Below, piece by piece: positions 24,481-32,607 of a DNA stretch of 34,128 bases. The notes below the pieces were generated by a model. The model did not search any database, had not been told where the DNA came from, and saw only the letters and a list, made by a program, of their open reading frames with translations. Every line of letters begins with the position of its first letter. Position 1 is the first letter of the stretch. Source of the stretch: Clostridiales bacterium (GTDB lineage: Bacteria > Bacillota > Clostridia > Christensenellales > Aristaeellaceae); assembly GCA_012517815.1 (NCBI GenBank), contig JAAYUF010000095.1, positions 1 to 34,128 of the forward strand. The letters are read 5' to 3'. Made by a program: the position numbers and the translations under genes.

Positions 24481-25344
24481 TTACTTGGCGCGAAACATGG
24501 AGGGCATGCCGATGTTGGGAGCGGTCGGCGTTTCGCCGAACCACTTCTCATACGCGGCGGTGTACAGCGGGTAGGTGGCGCCGGTCATGCAGTCCAGCAG
24601 GACCTGGTTAACGTAGTTGATCCACACCTGGTCATAGGGGTTCATGGCGGCGCCGTAGTTTTGCGGGTTAAACGCGAAGCCGGAATCGGTGTACTTCTCC
24701 GGGTTCTTGCTGGCCAGCCACTTGATGGAGGAAAGGTCTACCGCGCCCGCATCCGCGCGGCCGGAGTCCACAGCCTGGTATACCAGACCCTGGCTCTCGT
24801 ACTGGTCATCCTTGGAGCCGGCGACCATGCGCTGGACGTTGGCGGTGGCGTCGGCGTTTTGCAGGATGGCGATGGTCACGGTCTGCCCGGCGGCGACGGC
24901 GGCCACCAGTTCATCGTAGTTCTTGTACTTGCCGCCGGTCTTGAGGATCAGGCCGATGCCCTCGGTGTAGTAGGGAATGGAGAAGGCAACCTGTTGCGCG
25001 CGGGTGGGGTTGATGGTCATAAACTGGAAGGTGATGTCGACTTTGTCCGCCAGCGTGTTGGGGATGCGCTGGTCGCTGGCCTGTTCGACAAACTGCACCT
25101 TGGACGCGTCTCCGAAGAGTCCCAGCGCAAGGATGCGGGCCATCTCAATGTCAAACCCCTCGTACTCGCCCTTTTCGTTGATGGAGTGCCAAGGAACATT
25201 GGTGGAACCGGTGCCGACGATCAGGTAGCCACGCTCGAGAACCTCATGAAGTTTGCTCTTGTAGGGGGTAACAGCAGCGAAGGCAACCGAGCAGATCCCA
25301 ACAAGCAATGTGACGACGAGGACGATGGCCAACCCTTTTTTCAT
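24481..25344 (-). CDS. Polar amino-acid ABC transporter substrate-binding protein
   Basis: Exported receptor of 287 residues, SBP_bac_3 family. After the signal peptide the domain begins 'LERGYLIVGTGSTNVPWHSI' and continues with 'GFDIEMARILA', the standard pattern of amino-acid receptors. The signal region contains one cysteine ('LVGICS'), but the preceding Ile makes it a poor lipobox, and 'SVAFA' offers an ordinary signal-peptidase site. The start at 25344 follows AAGGAGG. Which amino acid it binds cannot be told; the neighbouring enzymes point to a D- or modified amino acid. Confidence 0.92.
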   Translation of the reverse strand: MKKGLAIVLVVTLLVGICSVAFAAVTPYKSKLHEVLERGYLIVGTGSTNVPWHSINEKGEYEGFDIEMARILALGLFGDASKVQFVEQASDQRIPNTLADKVDITFQFMTINPTRAQQVAFSIPYYTEGIGLILKTGGKYKNYDELVAAVAAGQTVTIAILQNADATANVQRMVAGSKDDQYESQGLVYQAVDSGRADAGAVDLSSIKWLASKNPEKYTDSGFAFNPQNYGAAMNPYDQVWINYVNQVLLDCMTGATYPLYTAAYEKWFGETPTAPNIGMPSMFRAK

Positions 25345-25409
25345 GTTGATTCCTCCTTGACCTTTCAGGTTACATATTTTACCGCTTGCTGATCCCAAGC
25401 GATAAGCTC

Positions 25410-25871
25410 CTACGCTCGAACCTGCACCACGAGGTCGATCTCCACGGGGATGTTGCCTGGCAGCGACGCCATACCCACCGCGCAACGCGCGTGGTACCCC
25501 TTTTCTTCGAAAATTTGCACCATCAGTTCGGAAAAGCCGTTGGCGACAAGCGGCTGATCGTAAAAATCGTCGGCGGAGGCGACATAGACGGTCGCCTTGA
25601 GCAGCTTTTCCACCCGGTCCAGGTCATCCAGATAAGCCTTCAGGTGCGCGAGCAGGTTGACGCCGCACAGTCTGGCCGCATTGTAACCCGTCTGTATGTC
25701 GCACTCCGCGCCCAGTTTCCCTCTGTACTGGACGCCGTTTTCAATATTCGGGCCCTGACCGGAGATATGCAGGATGTTCCCGCTCTGGGTCACGGGCACA
25801 AACATGGCAATCGGCTTGGGCGGGGTGGGCAGGGGACCGATGTGGCGGGCGATTCGTTCAGGTATTGTCAT
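25410..25871 (-). CDS. RidA/YjgF-family protein
   Basis: Small cytoplasmic protein of 153 residues, slightly longer than classic RidA (about 130). It has the family's signature C-terminal segment 'ARCAVGMASLPGNIPVEIDL', which includes the Arg that positions imine substrates in RidA. Members hydrolyse reactive enamines/imines such as 2-aminoacrylate released by PLP enzymes. Here it lies in one operon with a SelA-like lyase and an aminotransferase, so it most likely protects them or completes the deamination. The ATG at 25871 follows GGAGG and overlaps the regulator stop (ATGA). Confidence 0.9.
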   Translation of the reverse strand: MTIPERIARHIGPLPTPPKPIAMFVPVTQSGNILHISGQGPNIENGVQYRGKLGAECDIQTGYNAARLCGVNLLAHLKAYLDDLDRVEKLLKATVYVASADDFYDQPLVANGFSELMVQIFEEKGYHARCAVGMASLPGNIPVEIDLVVQVRA

Positions 25872-26548
25872 GCGTTGCCTCCGTTCGGTTTCTCTTCGTT
25901 CTGTGCGTTTGAGCGGATCGATTCCAGATAGCTGTAGAGCGTGTATTTGGAGATGCCGAGAAACTCGCACACATGCTCGCTGGATTTCGTGATCAAAAAC
26001 GCGCCTTTCGCGTCCAGATAGGCGATGAATTTCATTTTGTCGTCCTTTTTCATCAACGGGGAGGGCACGCCGACCAACTTCTGGGCGTCCTGCATGAACT
26101 GCTCCAGCAGTTCGCTGACGTTTTGGGCAAAGTGCTCCTCCGACTCCCGGTCATCCGGGGCCAGCACGTTGTAGCCGTTGAATTCCCGAAGCATGCTCTC
26201 CATACGGATCGTGTCGGAGATGTCGGTGTTGATGCAGATGGAACCCGTCACCTTATCCTCCTCATACAGGTAAATGGTGGAGGAGCGCAGGATCCGCCCG
26301 GTTTTCGTATGGGTGATATAGTTGAAACGGTCGCCGTTTTTCACCTTTCCGGCGATGACCTCCAACCCCAGATTGCTTCCGCATCCGCCTACCGTGCGCC
26401 CCGTGATATGTCCGTTGCGAATGTCCACGATGGTATGCTCGTAGGGCAGCGTTAAATCGTGGAATACGATCTCCGTATTGGTGCCCAGGTGCTCCTGTAA
26501 AAGCGCAATGACCTTATCTACGGGCACGCGCTTGTTCTTCGGTTCCAA
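25868..26548 (-). CDS. YheO/DauR-like transcriptional regulator
   Basis: Regulator of 226 residues from a TTG at 26548 with AAGGAG ten bases upstream; the frame opens 11 codons earlier but without a ribosome site. The N-terminal YheO-like PAS domain (about 10-120) shows 'NTEIVFHDLTLPYEHTIVDI' and 'NGHITGRTVGG'. A C-terminal helix-turn-helix (about 170-215) reads 'SSEHVCEFLGISKYTLYSYL'. Relatives include DauR, the repressor of D-arginine use in Pseudomonas. It is the first gene of the amino-acid operon and probably controls it in response to the substrate or an intermediate. Confidence 0.9.
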   Translation of the reverse strand: MEPKNKRVPVDKVIALLQEHLGTNTEIVFHDLTLPYEHTIVDIRNGHITGRTVGGCGSNLGLEVIAGKVKNGDRFNYITHTKTGRILRSSTIYLYEEDKVTGSICINTDISDTIRMESMLREFNGYNVLAPDDRESEEHFAQNVSELLEQFMQDAQKLVGVPSPLMKKDDKMKFIAYLDAKGAFLITKSSEHVCEFLGISKYTLYSYLESIRSNAQNEEKPNGGNA

Positions 26549-26617
26549 TGATCGTCCACTCCTTGCCTGGCGTTCGTCCAAGGGGGGTCTGTGTGTTTCA
26601 TTTCCTAACTTTTTTTC

Positions 26618-26646
26618 ATTCTATCATACATTTTGTCATTTGTCAA
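26618..26646 (-). promoter_or_regulatory. Promoter of the amino-acid operon
   Basis: On the minus strand TTGACA (26641-26646, perfect) and TAGAAT (26618-26623, one mismatch) are 17 bases apart, about 70 bases before the regulator start. The region is A+T-rich. Confidence 0.75.
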
Positions 26647-26659
26647 ATCGAATTATAGA

Positions 26660-27552
26660 AAAGGGAAGAGTCCCCCATCGGCTTTCCCCCAAGATCCGTC
26701 TCTGTCGGGAGAAGTCAAGGATCATGCGGGTTTGCCCTTTCGCCTGCAATGATTCTTGGAGGATTCCCACAAATTTCGGCAAGAAAGAAAGAAGCGCATG
26801 ATGAAATCGATCGGCCAACAGGATGAAATTTTCCGAAGAATTCGGCGAAAAAGACAGAATAATGGAAGAAAGGCGGGTTGAACCGTCGTTCTGCCTATCA
26901 TTCTTTCTTGGTTTGCTAATTATTTGTCATGGCCCTCATGCCCGAGCGCGGCACGTCGCGTGGCGCACGGCATGGGCCGAGGCTTGAAAGCGTAGCGGTG
27001 GAGAGGCGAATCTTCCTTTCCGCGCATATCGCACCCGAAATGGCGTAAGCCCCGGCATGTGAACAGGGCCGCGTTTCTCGGGCGCAAAGAAGGGCTGCCA
27101 ACCAGCCGGCTCTGAGAATGAACGCAAGTCGCAGGCGCGCGTCGCGGGCGCCGGCAAGCTGGAAATGCGGTAGAGCGCGCGCCTTTAAAAACGCGCAATG
27201 CCGTCGCTGCGGATAACGGCAGCGCGTGCTGGAACGGGCGCGAACGTTGCGCTCCGGAAGCGCCCCTCCCCAACGCGCACGCGCGTCGCTTCGGCCCACC
27301 CCTCCTGCGCATGGGATTGGAGCGGCCGGGCAACCGGCACAGGTTCGCCCTGCCCTTTGTGCCGGAAGGAATGGAGGTGGACGGGTACCCCCCCCCGCTG
27401 TGATGCCCAACGGACGGCGTATCGCCAAAGCCTTACCCCCCGCCGCCTTTTCGGTTGCAAACATCTATACCGATGCGCGCCCTCAGGCTTGCCCGACGCG
27501 ACAGGGCGCAGCGCAGCCTGCCTTCCCAGCCGAACCTTCTCCCATGCTTCCC
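26660..27552. other. Long non-coding stretch between divergent operons
   Basis: About 900 bases without a supported gene. The part to about 26935 is A+T-rich and includes a small inverted repeat CCGAAGAATTCGG (26837-26849). The part from 26935 to 27540 is very G+C-rich with many long but unconvincing frames on both strands and a run of nine C (near 27390). No tRNA, riboswitch core or transposase remnant was recognised. It may carry decayed DNA or an unrecognised RNA. Confidence 0.4.
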
Positions 27553-27581
27553 TTGACAGATTCGTCGAAGTCGGATACAAT
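27553..27581 (+). promoter_or_regulatory. Promoter of the padR-chrA unit
   Basis: TTGACA (27553-27558, perfect) and TACAAT (27576-27581, one mismatch) are 17 bases apart and lead into the PadR gene. Confidence 0.75.
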
Positions 27582-27590
27582 AATCGCATC

Positions 27591-27621
27591 ACGATATTGT
27601 ATTACGATATCGATATCCGTA
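27591..27621 (+). promoter_or_regulatory. Candidate PadR operator
   Basis: Just after the expected transcription start lies GATATCGATATC (27606-27617), a perfect 12-base palindrome framed by TAC and GTA, plus an extra upstream copy of ACGATAT at 27591-27597, 13 bases from the next copy. This dyad-rich block between promoter and gene is where an autorepressor such as PadR would bind. Confidence 0.55.
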
Positions 27622-27637
27622 TTCGAATGAAAGCCGG

Positions 27638-27973
27638 GTGGTAGATTTGGAGAACCGAATCGATAGAAAGCTGTTCCTGGGCTTCATCAGCATTCATGTC
27701 CTGCACCACGCGCAAAAGGAACCTTTCTACGGGGTGTGGATGATCGAGGAACTGAAACGCCACGGGTATGCCATGAGCGCCGGCACCCTGTACCCTCTCC
27801 TCCACAGCATGGAAAAGGACGGGCTTTTGCAATACGAGAACCGCAATGTCGAGGGAAAAATCCGTAAATACTACTCGATCACAGCCTCGGGGGCTGCCGT
27901 TTTGGAGAAAGCCAGAAGCAACGCCCTCGAGCTTTTCGAAGAGATCAAGGAGGGCGCGCAAGAAGGGCTGTAG
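27638..27973 (+). CDS. PadR-family transcriptional regulator
   Basis: Small winged-helix regulator of 111 residues. The motif 'EPFYGVWMIEELKRHGYAMS' followed by 'GTLYPLLHSMEKDGLL' is the PadR signature, and 'KIRKYYSITASG' forms the wing. The start is uncertain: GTG 27638 has a weak ribosome site, while TTG 27647 has GGTGG about 5 bases upstream. It lies 144 bases before a chrA gene on the same transcript; PadR-chrA pairs are common, and the regulator usually represses its transporter. A palindromic operator overlaps the 5' leader. Confidence 0.9.
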   Translation: MVDLENRIDRKLFLGFISIHVLHHAQKEPFYGVWMIEELKRHGYAMSAGTLYPLLHSMEKDGLLQYENRNVEGKIRKYYSITASGAAVLEKARSNALELFEEIKEGAQEGL

Positions 27974-28117
27974 CGCTTTTGGCGCCGTCCAGGGTTCAGG
28001 CAACGCTCCCCCGCTCCAATTTGATCCATGCCGCCTTTCGTTTTCGCAGCCATGGGGGGCTTTCTCTACCACACGGTCCTGCGTGCGGCGATGCCGTTGA
28101 CGGAAAAGGAGTTTACT

Positions 28118-29302
28118 ATGTTTATCAATCCCGCGTTTCGTCAGCTCGACCCAAGCGAAAAGAGAAGACGGTTCAAAGAAATCGCCCTGGTGTTTCTCAA
28201 GCTGGGTTCACTCTCCTTCGGCGGGCCTGCGGCCCACATTGCGCTGATGGATGAGGAGATCGTGAACAAACGAAAATGGCTCACGCGCGAGAAGTTTATC
28301 GATCTGCTCGGCGCGACCAACCTGATACCCGGGCCAAATTCCACGGAACTGGCCCTGCATCTCGGCTACGAAAGGGGTGGCTTGCTGGGTCTGGTAATCG
28401 CGGGAACGGCGTTTATCCTTCCGGCAATGGCCATTGTGCTCGCATTTGCGGTCCTGTACGCCAACTATGGATCGCTGCCGGAAGTCACGGGCATCCTGTA
28501 CGGAATCAAGCCGGTGATCATGGCCGTCATCCTGCAGGCGCTGGTTCGGTTGGGCCGATCGGTGGTGAAGAACCGGCTGTCTGCCGTGATCGGCGTTTCG
28601 GTTGTGGCGCTTTCCCTGATGGGCTTTGCCGAGATTCCGCTCCTGCTCGCATGCGGCGTGCTTGCGATGCTCGTTGAAAACTGGGAGAAGATCCGGGCGA
28701 GACGGTTCTCCGTTTCAGCCCTGCCCCTCGCGCTGTTGACCCCGCAAATCGGTGAGCAGGGCGTGAAAGCCGCAGGCATGCCCTTGCCCGGCATCTTTTT
28801 CACCTTCCTGAAAATCGGGTCGGTGCTGTATGGCAGCGGCTATGTGTTGCTGGCGTTTTTGCAGACGGAGCTTGTGGACCGGTTTGCCGTTATCACAAGC
28901 CAGCAGCTGATGGACGCGGTTGCGGTTGGGCAGTTCACGCCCGGGCCGGTTTTTACGACTGCCACCTTCCTTGGGTATCTGCTAAACGGCGTACCCGGTG
29001 CCGTGCTGGCCACCGTGGGCATTTTTCTGCCCGCTTTCGTTCTTGTGTTCCTGCTCAATCCCGTCATCCCCAAACTGCGTCGGTCAACATGGATCGCCGG
29101 CGCTCTGGATGGCGTCAACGCGGCGTCGCTTGGCCTTATGGCCGCCGTGAGCGTGAGGCTGGGAATCGCCTCCTTGCTCGATCCTTTGACGATTCTCCTG
29201 TTCGTGATTTCCTTTCCCCTCATGATGAGGTTCAAGTTCAATACCGCCTGGGCCATTCTGGCGGGCGGAATCATCGGGTTCGTCTATCAGATGTTTTCCT
29301 GA
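28118..29302 (+). CDS. chrA: ChrA-type chromate transporter, two-domain form
   Basis: Membrane protein of 394 residues in the CHR family, the long form with two homologous halves. The N half has 'LGSLSFGGPAAHIALMDEE' and 'GATNLIPGPNSTELALHLGY'; the C half has 'LKIGSVLYGSGYVLLAFLQ' and 'AVAVGQFTPGPVFTTATFLG', the paired motifs of ChrA. Studied members export chromate; others may carry sulfate or other oxyanions, so the ion here is not certain. The ATG at 28118 follows AAGGAG at 6 bases; earlier in-frame ATGs lack this. Confidence 0.92.
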   Translation: MFINPAFRQLDPSEKRRRFKEIALVFLKLGSLSFGGPAAHIALMDEEIVNKRKWLTREKFIDLLGATNLIPGPNSTELALHLGYERGGLLGLVIAGTAFILPAMAIVLAFAVLYANYGSLPEVTGILYGIKPVIMAVILQALVRLGRSVVKNRLSAVIGVSVVALSLMGFAEIPLLLACGVLAMLVENWEKIRARRFSVSALPLALLTPQIGEQGVKAAGMPLPGIFFTFLKIGSVLYGSGYVLLAFLQTELVDRFAVITSQQLMDAVAVGQFTPGPVFTTATFLGYLLNGVPGAVLATVGIFLPAFVLVFLLNPVIPKLRRSTWIAGALDGVNAASLGLMAAVSVRLGIASLLDPLTILLFVISFPLMMRFKFNTAWAILAGGIIGFVYQMFS

Positions 29303-29685
29303 ACCCAAAGCAGGTGTTTTCATTGGGCATGGAGTATATCATATGGGGCCTTGCCGCCGCGGGCCATGCGCACTTCGCGTTCCTGGTCCGACCCTGCGGC
29401 GTCCGCCTTTCGGCAACCGGTCCGCAAGCAACGCCGAGCCTTGGGGGGCCCTCGCGCATCCTGGCCCGGGAACAGGCCGCGGAACGGAAACCCATAAAAA
29501 GCGGCTTCCCTGAGAAAGCCTCTGAGCGCCGCTCTCCCGCATGCGCGCTGCACGATCGCAAAGCGATGTGCCGTCCGCTTCAGGAGGCCTGCCGCTTTCC
29601 CAAGCCGCGTGAAAGGCGCGAGGCGTTTCCGCGCCCGGCCGGTTTGGCCGGTTGCCACTCATTGAAACCGGGAGGATGATTTTAA
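29303..29685. other. Gap between chrA and antiporter genes
   Basis: No gene supported. An inverted repeat AGCGGC/GCCGCT (29500-29533) is followed by five T on the minus strand only, so it looks like a minus-strand terminator although no minus-strand gene is nearby. CCGGCC/GGCCGG (29635-29651) sits about 20 bases before the antiporter ribosome site. No clear promoter was found for the antiporter. Confidence 0.4.
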
Positions 29686-30894
29686 GTGTTACTCAGTTTC
29701 GCGCTCATCTTGCTGATTGGCTTTACACTCAGCGGCATCTTTCAGAAATTGCGGTTGCCCGGATTGTTGGGCATGCTGATTGCGGGCGTTGTGTTGGGCC
29801 CGCATGCCCTTAACCTGATTGATTCTTCCATCATGAACGTATCATCCGATCTGCGTGAGATTGCGCTGATCGTCATTCTGGCGCGCGCAGGTCTCTCTTT
29901 GGATATCAAGGACCTGAAGCGTGTCGGGCGTCCGGCCGTCCTCATGTGCTTTGTGCCGGCCACGTTTGAAATCGTCGGCGCCGTGCTGCTGGCCCCTGCG
30001 CTCCTTGGCGTCACCGTGATCGAAGCCGCCATTATGGGCGCCATGCTTGCGGCCGTATCGCCCGCCATCATCGTCCCGAAAATGCTCGCGCTTATGGAAA
30101 AAGGATACGGCCTGCAAAAGAGCATCCCGCAGCTGGTCATGGCAGGCGCGTCGGCGGACGACGTATATGCGATTGTCCTGTTTACGTCCTTTGTCGGCGT
30201 GGCGAAAGGCGAATCCTTCCATGTGTCGAGCCTGCTGAACATCCCCATTTCCATCCTGACCGGGTTTGCCGTGGGGATCGGCGTCGGCCTTGTGCTTGTT
30301 CAGGTTTTTCGCAGAATCCATATGCGCGACACCGTCAAGATCCTGTTGATCCTTGGGATCTCCTTCCTGTTTGTAGGCTTTGAAGGCGCAATATCCAGCG
30401 CGGTTCCCTTTTCCGGGCTGCTTGCGGTGATGGCGCTTGGCGGAACGGTGCTCAAAATGCAGGAAGTCGTTGCCAAGCGGGTATCCGGCAAATTCTCCAA
30501 AATCTGGGTGGCTGCGGAGCTGATCCTGTTTGTGCTCGTAGGCGCAGCGGTTGATATCCGGTATCTCTATTCGGCCGGCCCGGCGGCTGTTCTGGTCATT
30601 CTGGGCGCCCTGCTTTTCAGGGCCGCGGGCGTTTACCTGAGCCTGATCAGGTCCGGCCTCAACGCGAAGGAAGCGCTTTTTTGCAACATCGCCTACCTCC
30701 CCAAAGCCACCGTGCAGGCGGCGGTGGGCGCGATTCCGTTGGCTGCGGGGATCGCCGGCGGCAACGTCATCCTGAGCGTCGCCGTGCTATCCATCCTTGT
30801 AACCGCGCCGCTGGGCGCGGTCGGCATCGACGTAACCTACCAGCGGCTGCTCAGGCGCGGGAAGGAGCCAATCTCCTCGGCCACTGTTCGGTAG
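29686..30894 (+). CDS. Cation:proton antiporter (Na+/H+ exchanger family)
   Basis: Membrane protein of 402 residues with about 12 hydrophobic helices, Na_H_Exchanger family (CPA). It starts with 'GIFQKLRLPGLLGMLIAGVV', a typical first-helix motif, and has the paired aspartates D158-D159 in 'MAGASADDVYAIVL', which sit where ion-binding acidic residues are found in CPA2-type antiporters. There is no C-terminal TrkA-N domain, so it is not a KefB-type channel. It starts with GTG at 29686, with GGAGG 10 bases upstream. It may share the padR-chrA transcript but the gap of 383 bases makes this uncertain. Confidence 0.9.
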   Translation: MLLSFALILLIGFTLSGIFQKLRLPGLLGMLIAGVVLGPHALNLIDSSIMNVSSDLREIALIVILARAGLSLDIKDLKRVGRPAVLMCFVPATFEIVGAVLLAPALLGVTVIEAAIMGAMLAAVSPAIIVPKMLALMEKGYGLQKSIPQLVMAGASADDVYAIVLFTSFVGVAKGESFHVSSLLNIPISILTGFAVGIGVGLVLVQVFRRIHMRDTVKILLILGISFLFVGFEGAISSAVPFSGLLAVMALGGTVLKMQEVVAKRVSGKFSKIWVAAELILFVLVGAAVDIRYLYSAGPAAVLVILGALLFRAAGVYLSLIRSGLNAKEALFCNIAYLPKATVQAAVGAIPLAAGIAGGNVILSVAVLSILVTAPLGAVGIDVTYQRLLRRGKEPISSATVR

Positions 30895-31002
30895 CCTGAA
30901 AGCACAAGGGATGCGAGCCTCCGTCGCCGGTCGCTTCGGACGCGCGGCAGGGGTTAACGGCCGCCCATCGGACAGGTTTGCCCGGCGCACGCAGCGAGGA
31001 GG

Positions 31003-31044
31003 CGCGCAGGAGGACGGCGACCACGGTCGCCGTCCTCCTGCGCG
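31003..31044. repeat. Perfect 19-pair inverted repeat between convergent genes
   Basis: The arm at 31003-31021 begins CGCGCAGGAGGAC and pairs without mismatch with the arm at 31026-31044, leaving a 4-base loop CACG. It lies between the convergent antiporter and zinc-ribbon genes, where a bidirectional terminator would be expected, but has no T-run on either side. Confidence 0.7.
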
Positions 31045-31131
31045 TGCTGTCGGTTGCGTATCTGGATTTTTGCCACGGCGTTTGCTCGCCCGCGCCTGTG
31101 ACCCTTTTGGCGAGCGGTCGCAGCGTACCCG

Positions 31132-31950
31132 TTACGCTTCGTCCATGCTTTTCCTGACATGGGCCCAAGCCGTCTCCCGCAGGTTTCGGGCCAGTTCCCG
31201 CATCAGACGGTCTTTGTCCGGCTTGCTGAAATAACAGGCATAGGCGGCGGGGATGAAATGCTGCATAAACCAGGTTTTGCTGGATGGAAAAAAGCCCAGC
31301 CGCGCGGGAGGCGTTGCTTCACCCTTGATCCGCTTTTCAAAGGTGAAATGCTCTCCCCAACCCATTCCGCCGGGGTAATCGGAAGAGAAGGATAGGTTGG
31401 GGAACGTCTCGGCATCCATTTTCTGTAGATAGGCATACATCAGGATATGCATGGAAGCATCCATACAGCCTGTGTGGCACCACAGGGTGCCGGCCTTTGG
31501 GAGATACCGCAGCAGGTCGTCCATCACCGGCCGGATGCTCTCGCCATACGCCGCGCAGGCCGGTTCAAGCTGTTTGGATTCCCGGATGCCCGCAAAGGCC
31601 GTGACAGCCGCCTGGAGGAGATCATACGCGCCCAGGCGCTCAGACTGCTTTTCAGCGAGCCATGCGCGCAGCGACTCCGCCAGCGCCGCCTGCGTTGCCC
31701 CGCAATGGACGCAGACGCCGTTTTCAAGCCGGTGCGGCACAATCCTTTCCGCGCCGCACACGGCGCAACGCTCCGCATCCTGTTTGGGGACGGCCGTGTA
31801 CTGATGTGGCAGTTCCCTTGTTTTTTCGCAGACCGTACAGCGTTGTTCGCACTTTCCCGTTACCGTCGCCCAGTTGTGCTCGGCGTCGCGTGTCTGCCCG
31901 CACTTGACGCATTTGCATCCGCTCCACTTGTGCCCAAAAAGACATGCCAT
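31132..31950 (-). CDS. Zinc-ribbon-repeat protein of unknown function
   Basis: Cytoplasmic protein of 272 residues that I do not recognise by function. The first 85 residues hold regularly spaced CxxC pairs at C14-C17, C38-C41, C62-C65 and C80-C83; the first three are each followed 8 residues later by His (H25, H49, H73), giving a 24-residue repeat 'CxxCgxxRxxxxH'. These look like tandem zinc-binding knuckles. Residues 90-272 are mostly helical, with 'FSSDYPGGMGWGEHFTFEKR' and an aromatic-rich 'KTWFMQHFIPAAYACYF'. No membrane segment or signal. Start at 31950 follows GGGAGGG. It stands alone, so context gives no role. Confidence 0.82.
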   Translation of the reverse strand: MACLFGHKWSGCKCVKCGQTRDAEHNWATVTGKCEQRCTVCEKTRELPHQYTAVPKQDAERCAVCGAERIVPHRLENGVCVHCGATQAALAESLRAWLAEKQSERLGAYDLLQAAVTAFAGIRESKQLEPACAAYGESIRPVMDDLLRYLPKAGTLWCHTGCMDASMHILMYAYLQKMDAETFPNLSFSSDYPGGMGWGEHFTFEKRIKGEATPPARLGFFPSSKTWFMQHFIPAAYACYFSKPDKDRLMRELARNLRETAWAHVRKSMDEA

Positions 31951-32533
31951 GGTTTTCCCTCCCGATGTTTGTAGGCCGTGCGATGGCTTCCCGAAAGCAC
32001 GGGTTGTCCGTCCTGCTGCGGTGGTTCATAATGGTGATACTACCAGAAAGCGGGAGTGATGTCCAGCGGCTGATCGATGGATCGGCCGGTTCCTGCGCGA
32101 ATCGGTCCAGCGGTTTGGAGAAACGCCGGGCTGTTCCGACCGGGTGGCGGGAAGGCCGGCATGTTCACAGGTGCTTTCACGCGCGCCTTTCCGGGCGAAA
32201 CGGCGCAGGGCGGCCCTGTTGGAAGGGCACGCGCAACGGAGGGCCACGCGCCTCAATCTGCGCCCGGTTGCGCAAGACCGGCTTTCCCTGCCCGGCCGTG
32301 GACATCGACGGAGGAACCGGAGAAACCGCGCGTGATTATACGCAAGCCGCGGCTAACCTTTTCCGGTCGGCGCGTCGGCTGGACGGCGCCGCGGCGGTCT
32401 GTGCCGTTCCCTCTTCACATTGCCGTGATTCACGCGGCTGCTCGGCTGCCGCAGGCGCACGCCGCGCGATCAAACGGGGCCTGCGGGCTTGGAAGGCCAA
32501 ACGGGCTGTGCCCGCGGGCTGCTTGCGCGCACG
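31951..32533. other. Non-coding stretch upstream of the zinc-ribbon gene
   Basis: About 580 G+C-rich bases with several long frames on the plus strand, none with a good ribosome site or recognisable protein. It must contain the promoter of the zinc-ribbon gene, but no pair of boxes stands out. Confidence 0.45.
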
Positions 32534-32574
32534 AAAAAACGCCGGGGGCGCGGATTGCTCCGCGTCCCCCGGCG
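32534..32574 (-). terminator. Rho-independent terminator of the HtrA gene
   Basis: CGCCGGGGGCGCGG (32540-32553) pairs with CCGCG-T-CCCCCGGCG (32560-32574) over 14 positions with one bulged T and a 6-base loop. On the minus strand it runs straight into six T. It lies about 34 bases after the protease stop. Confidence 0.85.
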
Positions 32575-32607
32575 CATTAACCTTGAAAGGGGTAGATTTT
32601 GCGCTGG

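Noticed and set aside
26936..27592. Overlapping minus- and plus-strand frames of 130-180 codons
   Set aside because: No ribosome sites, no hydrophobic or domain pattern, and several frames are open at once, as expected by chance at this GC content.
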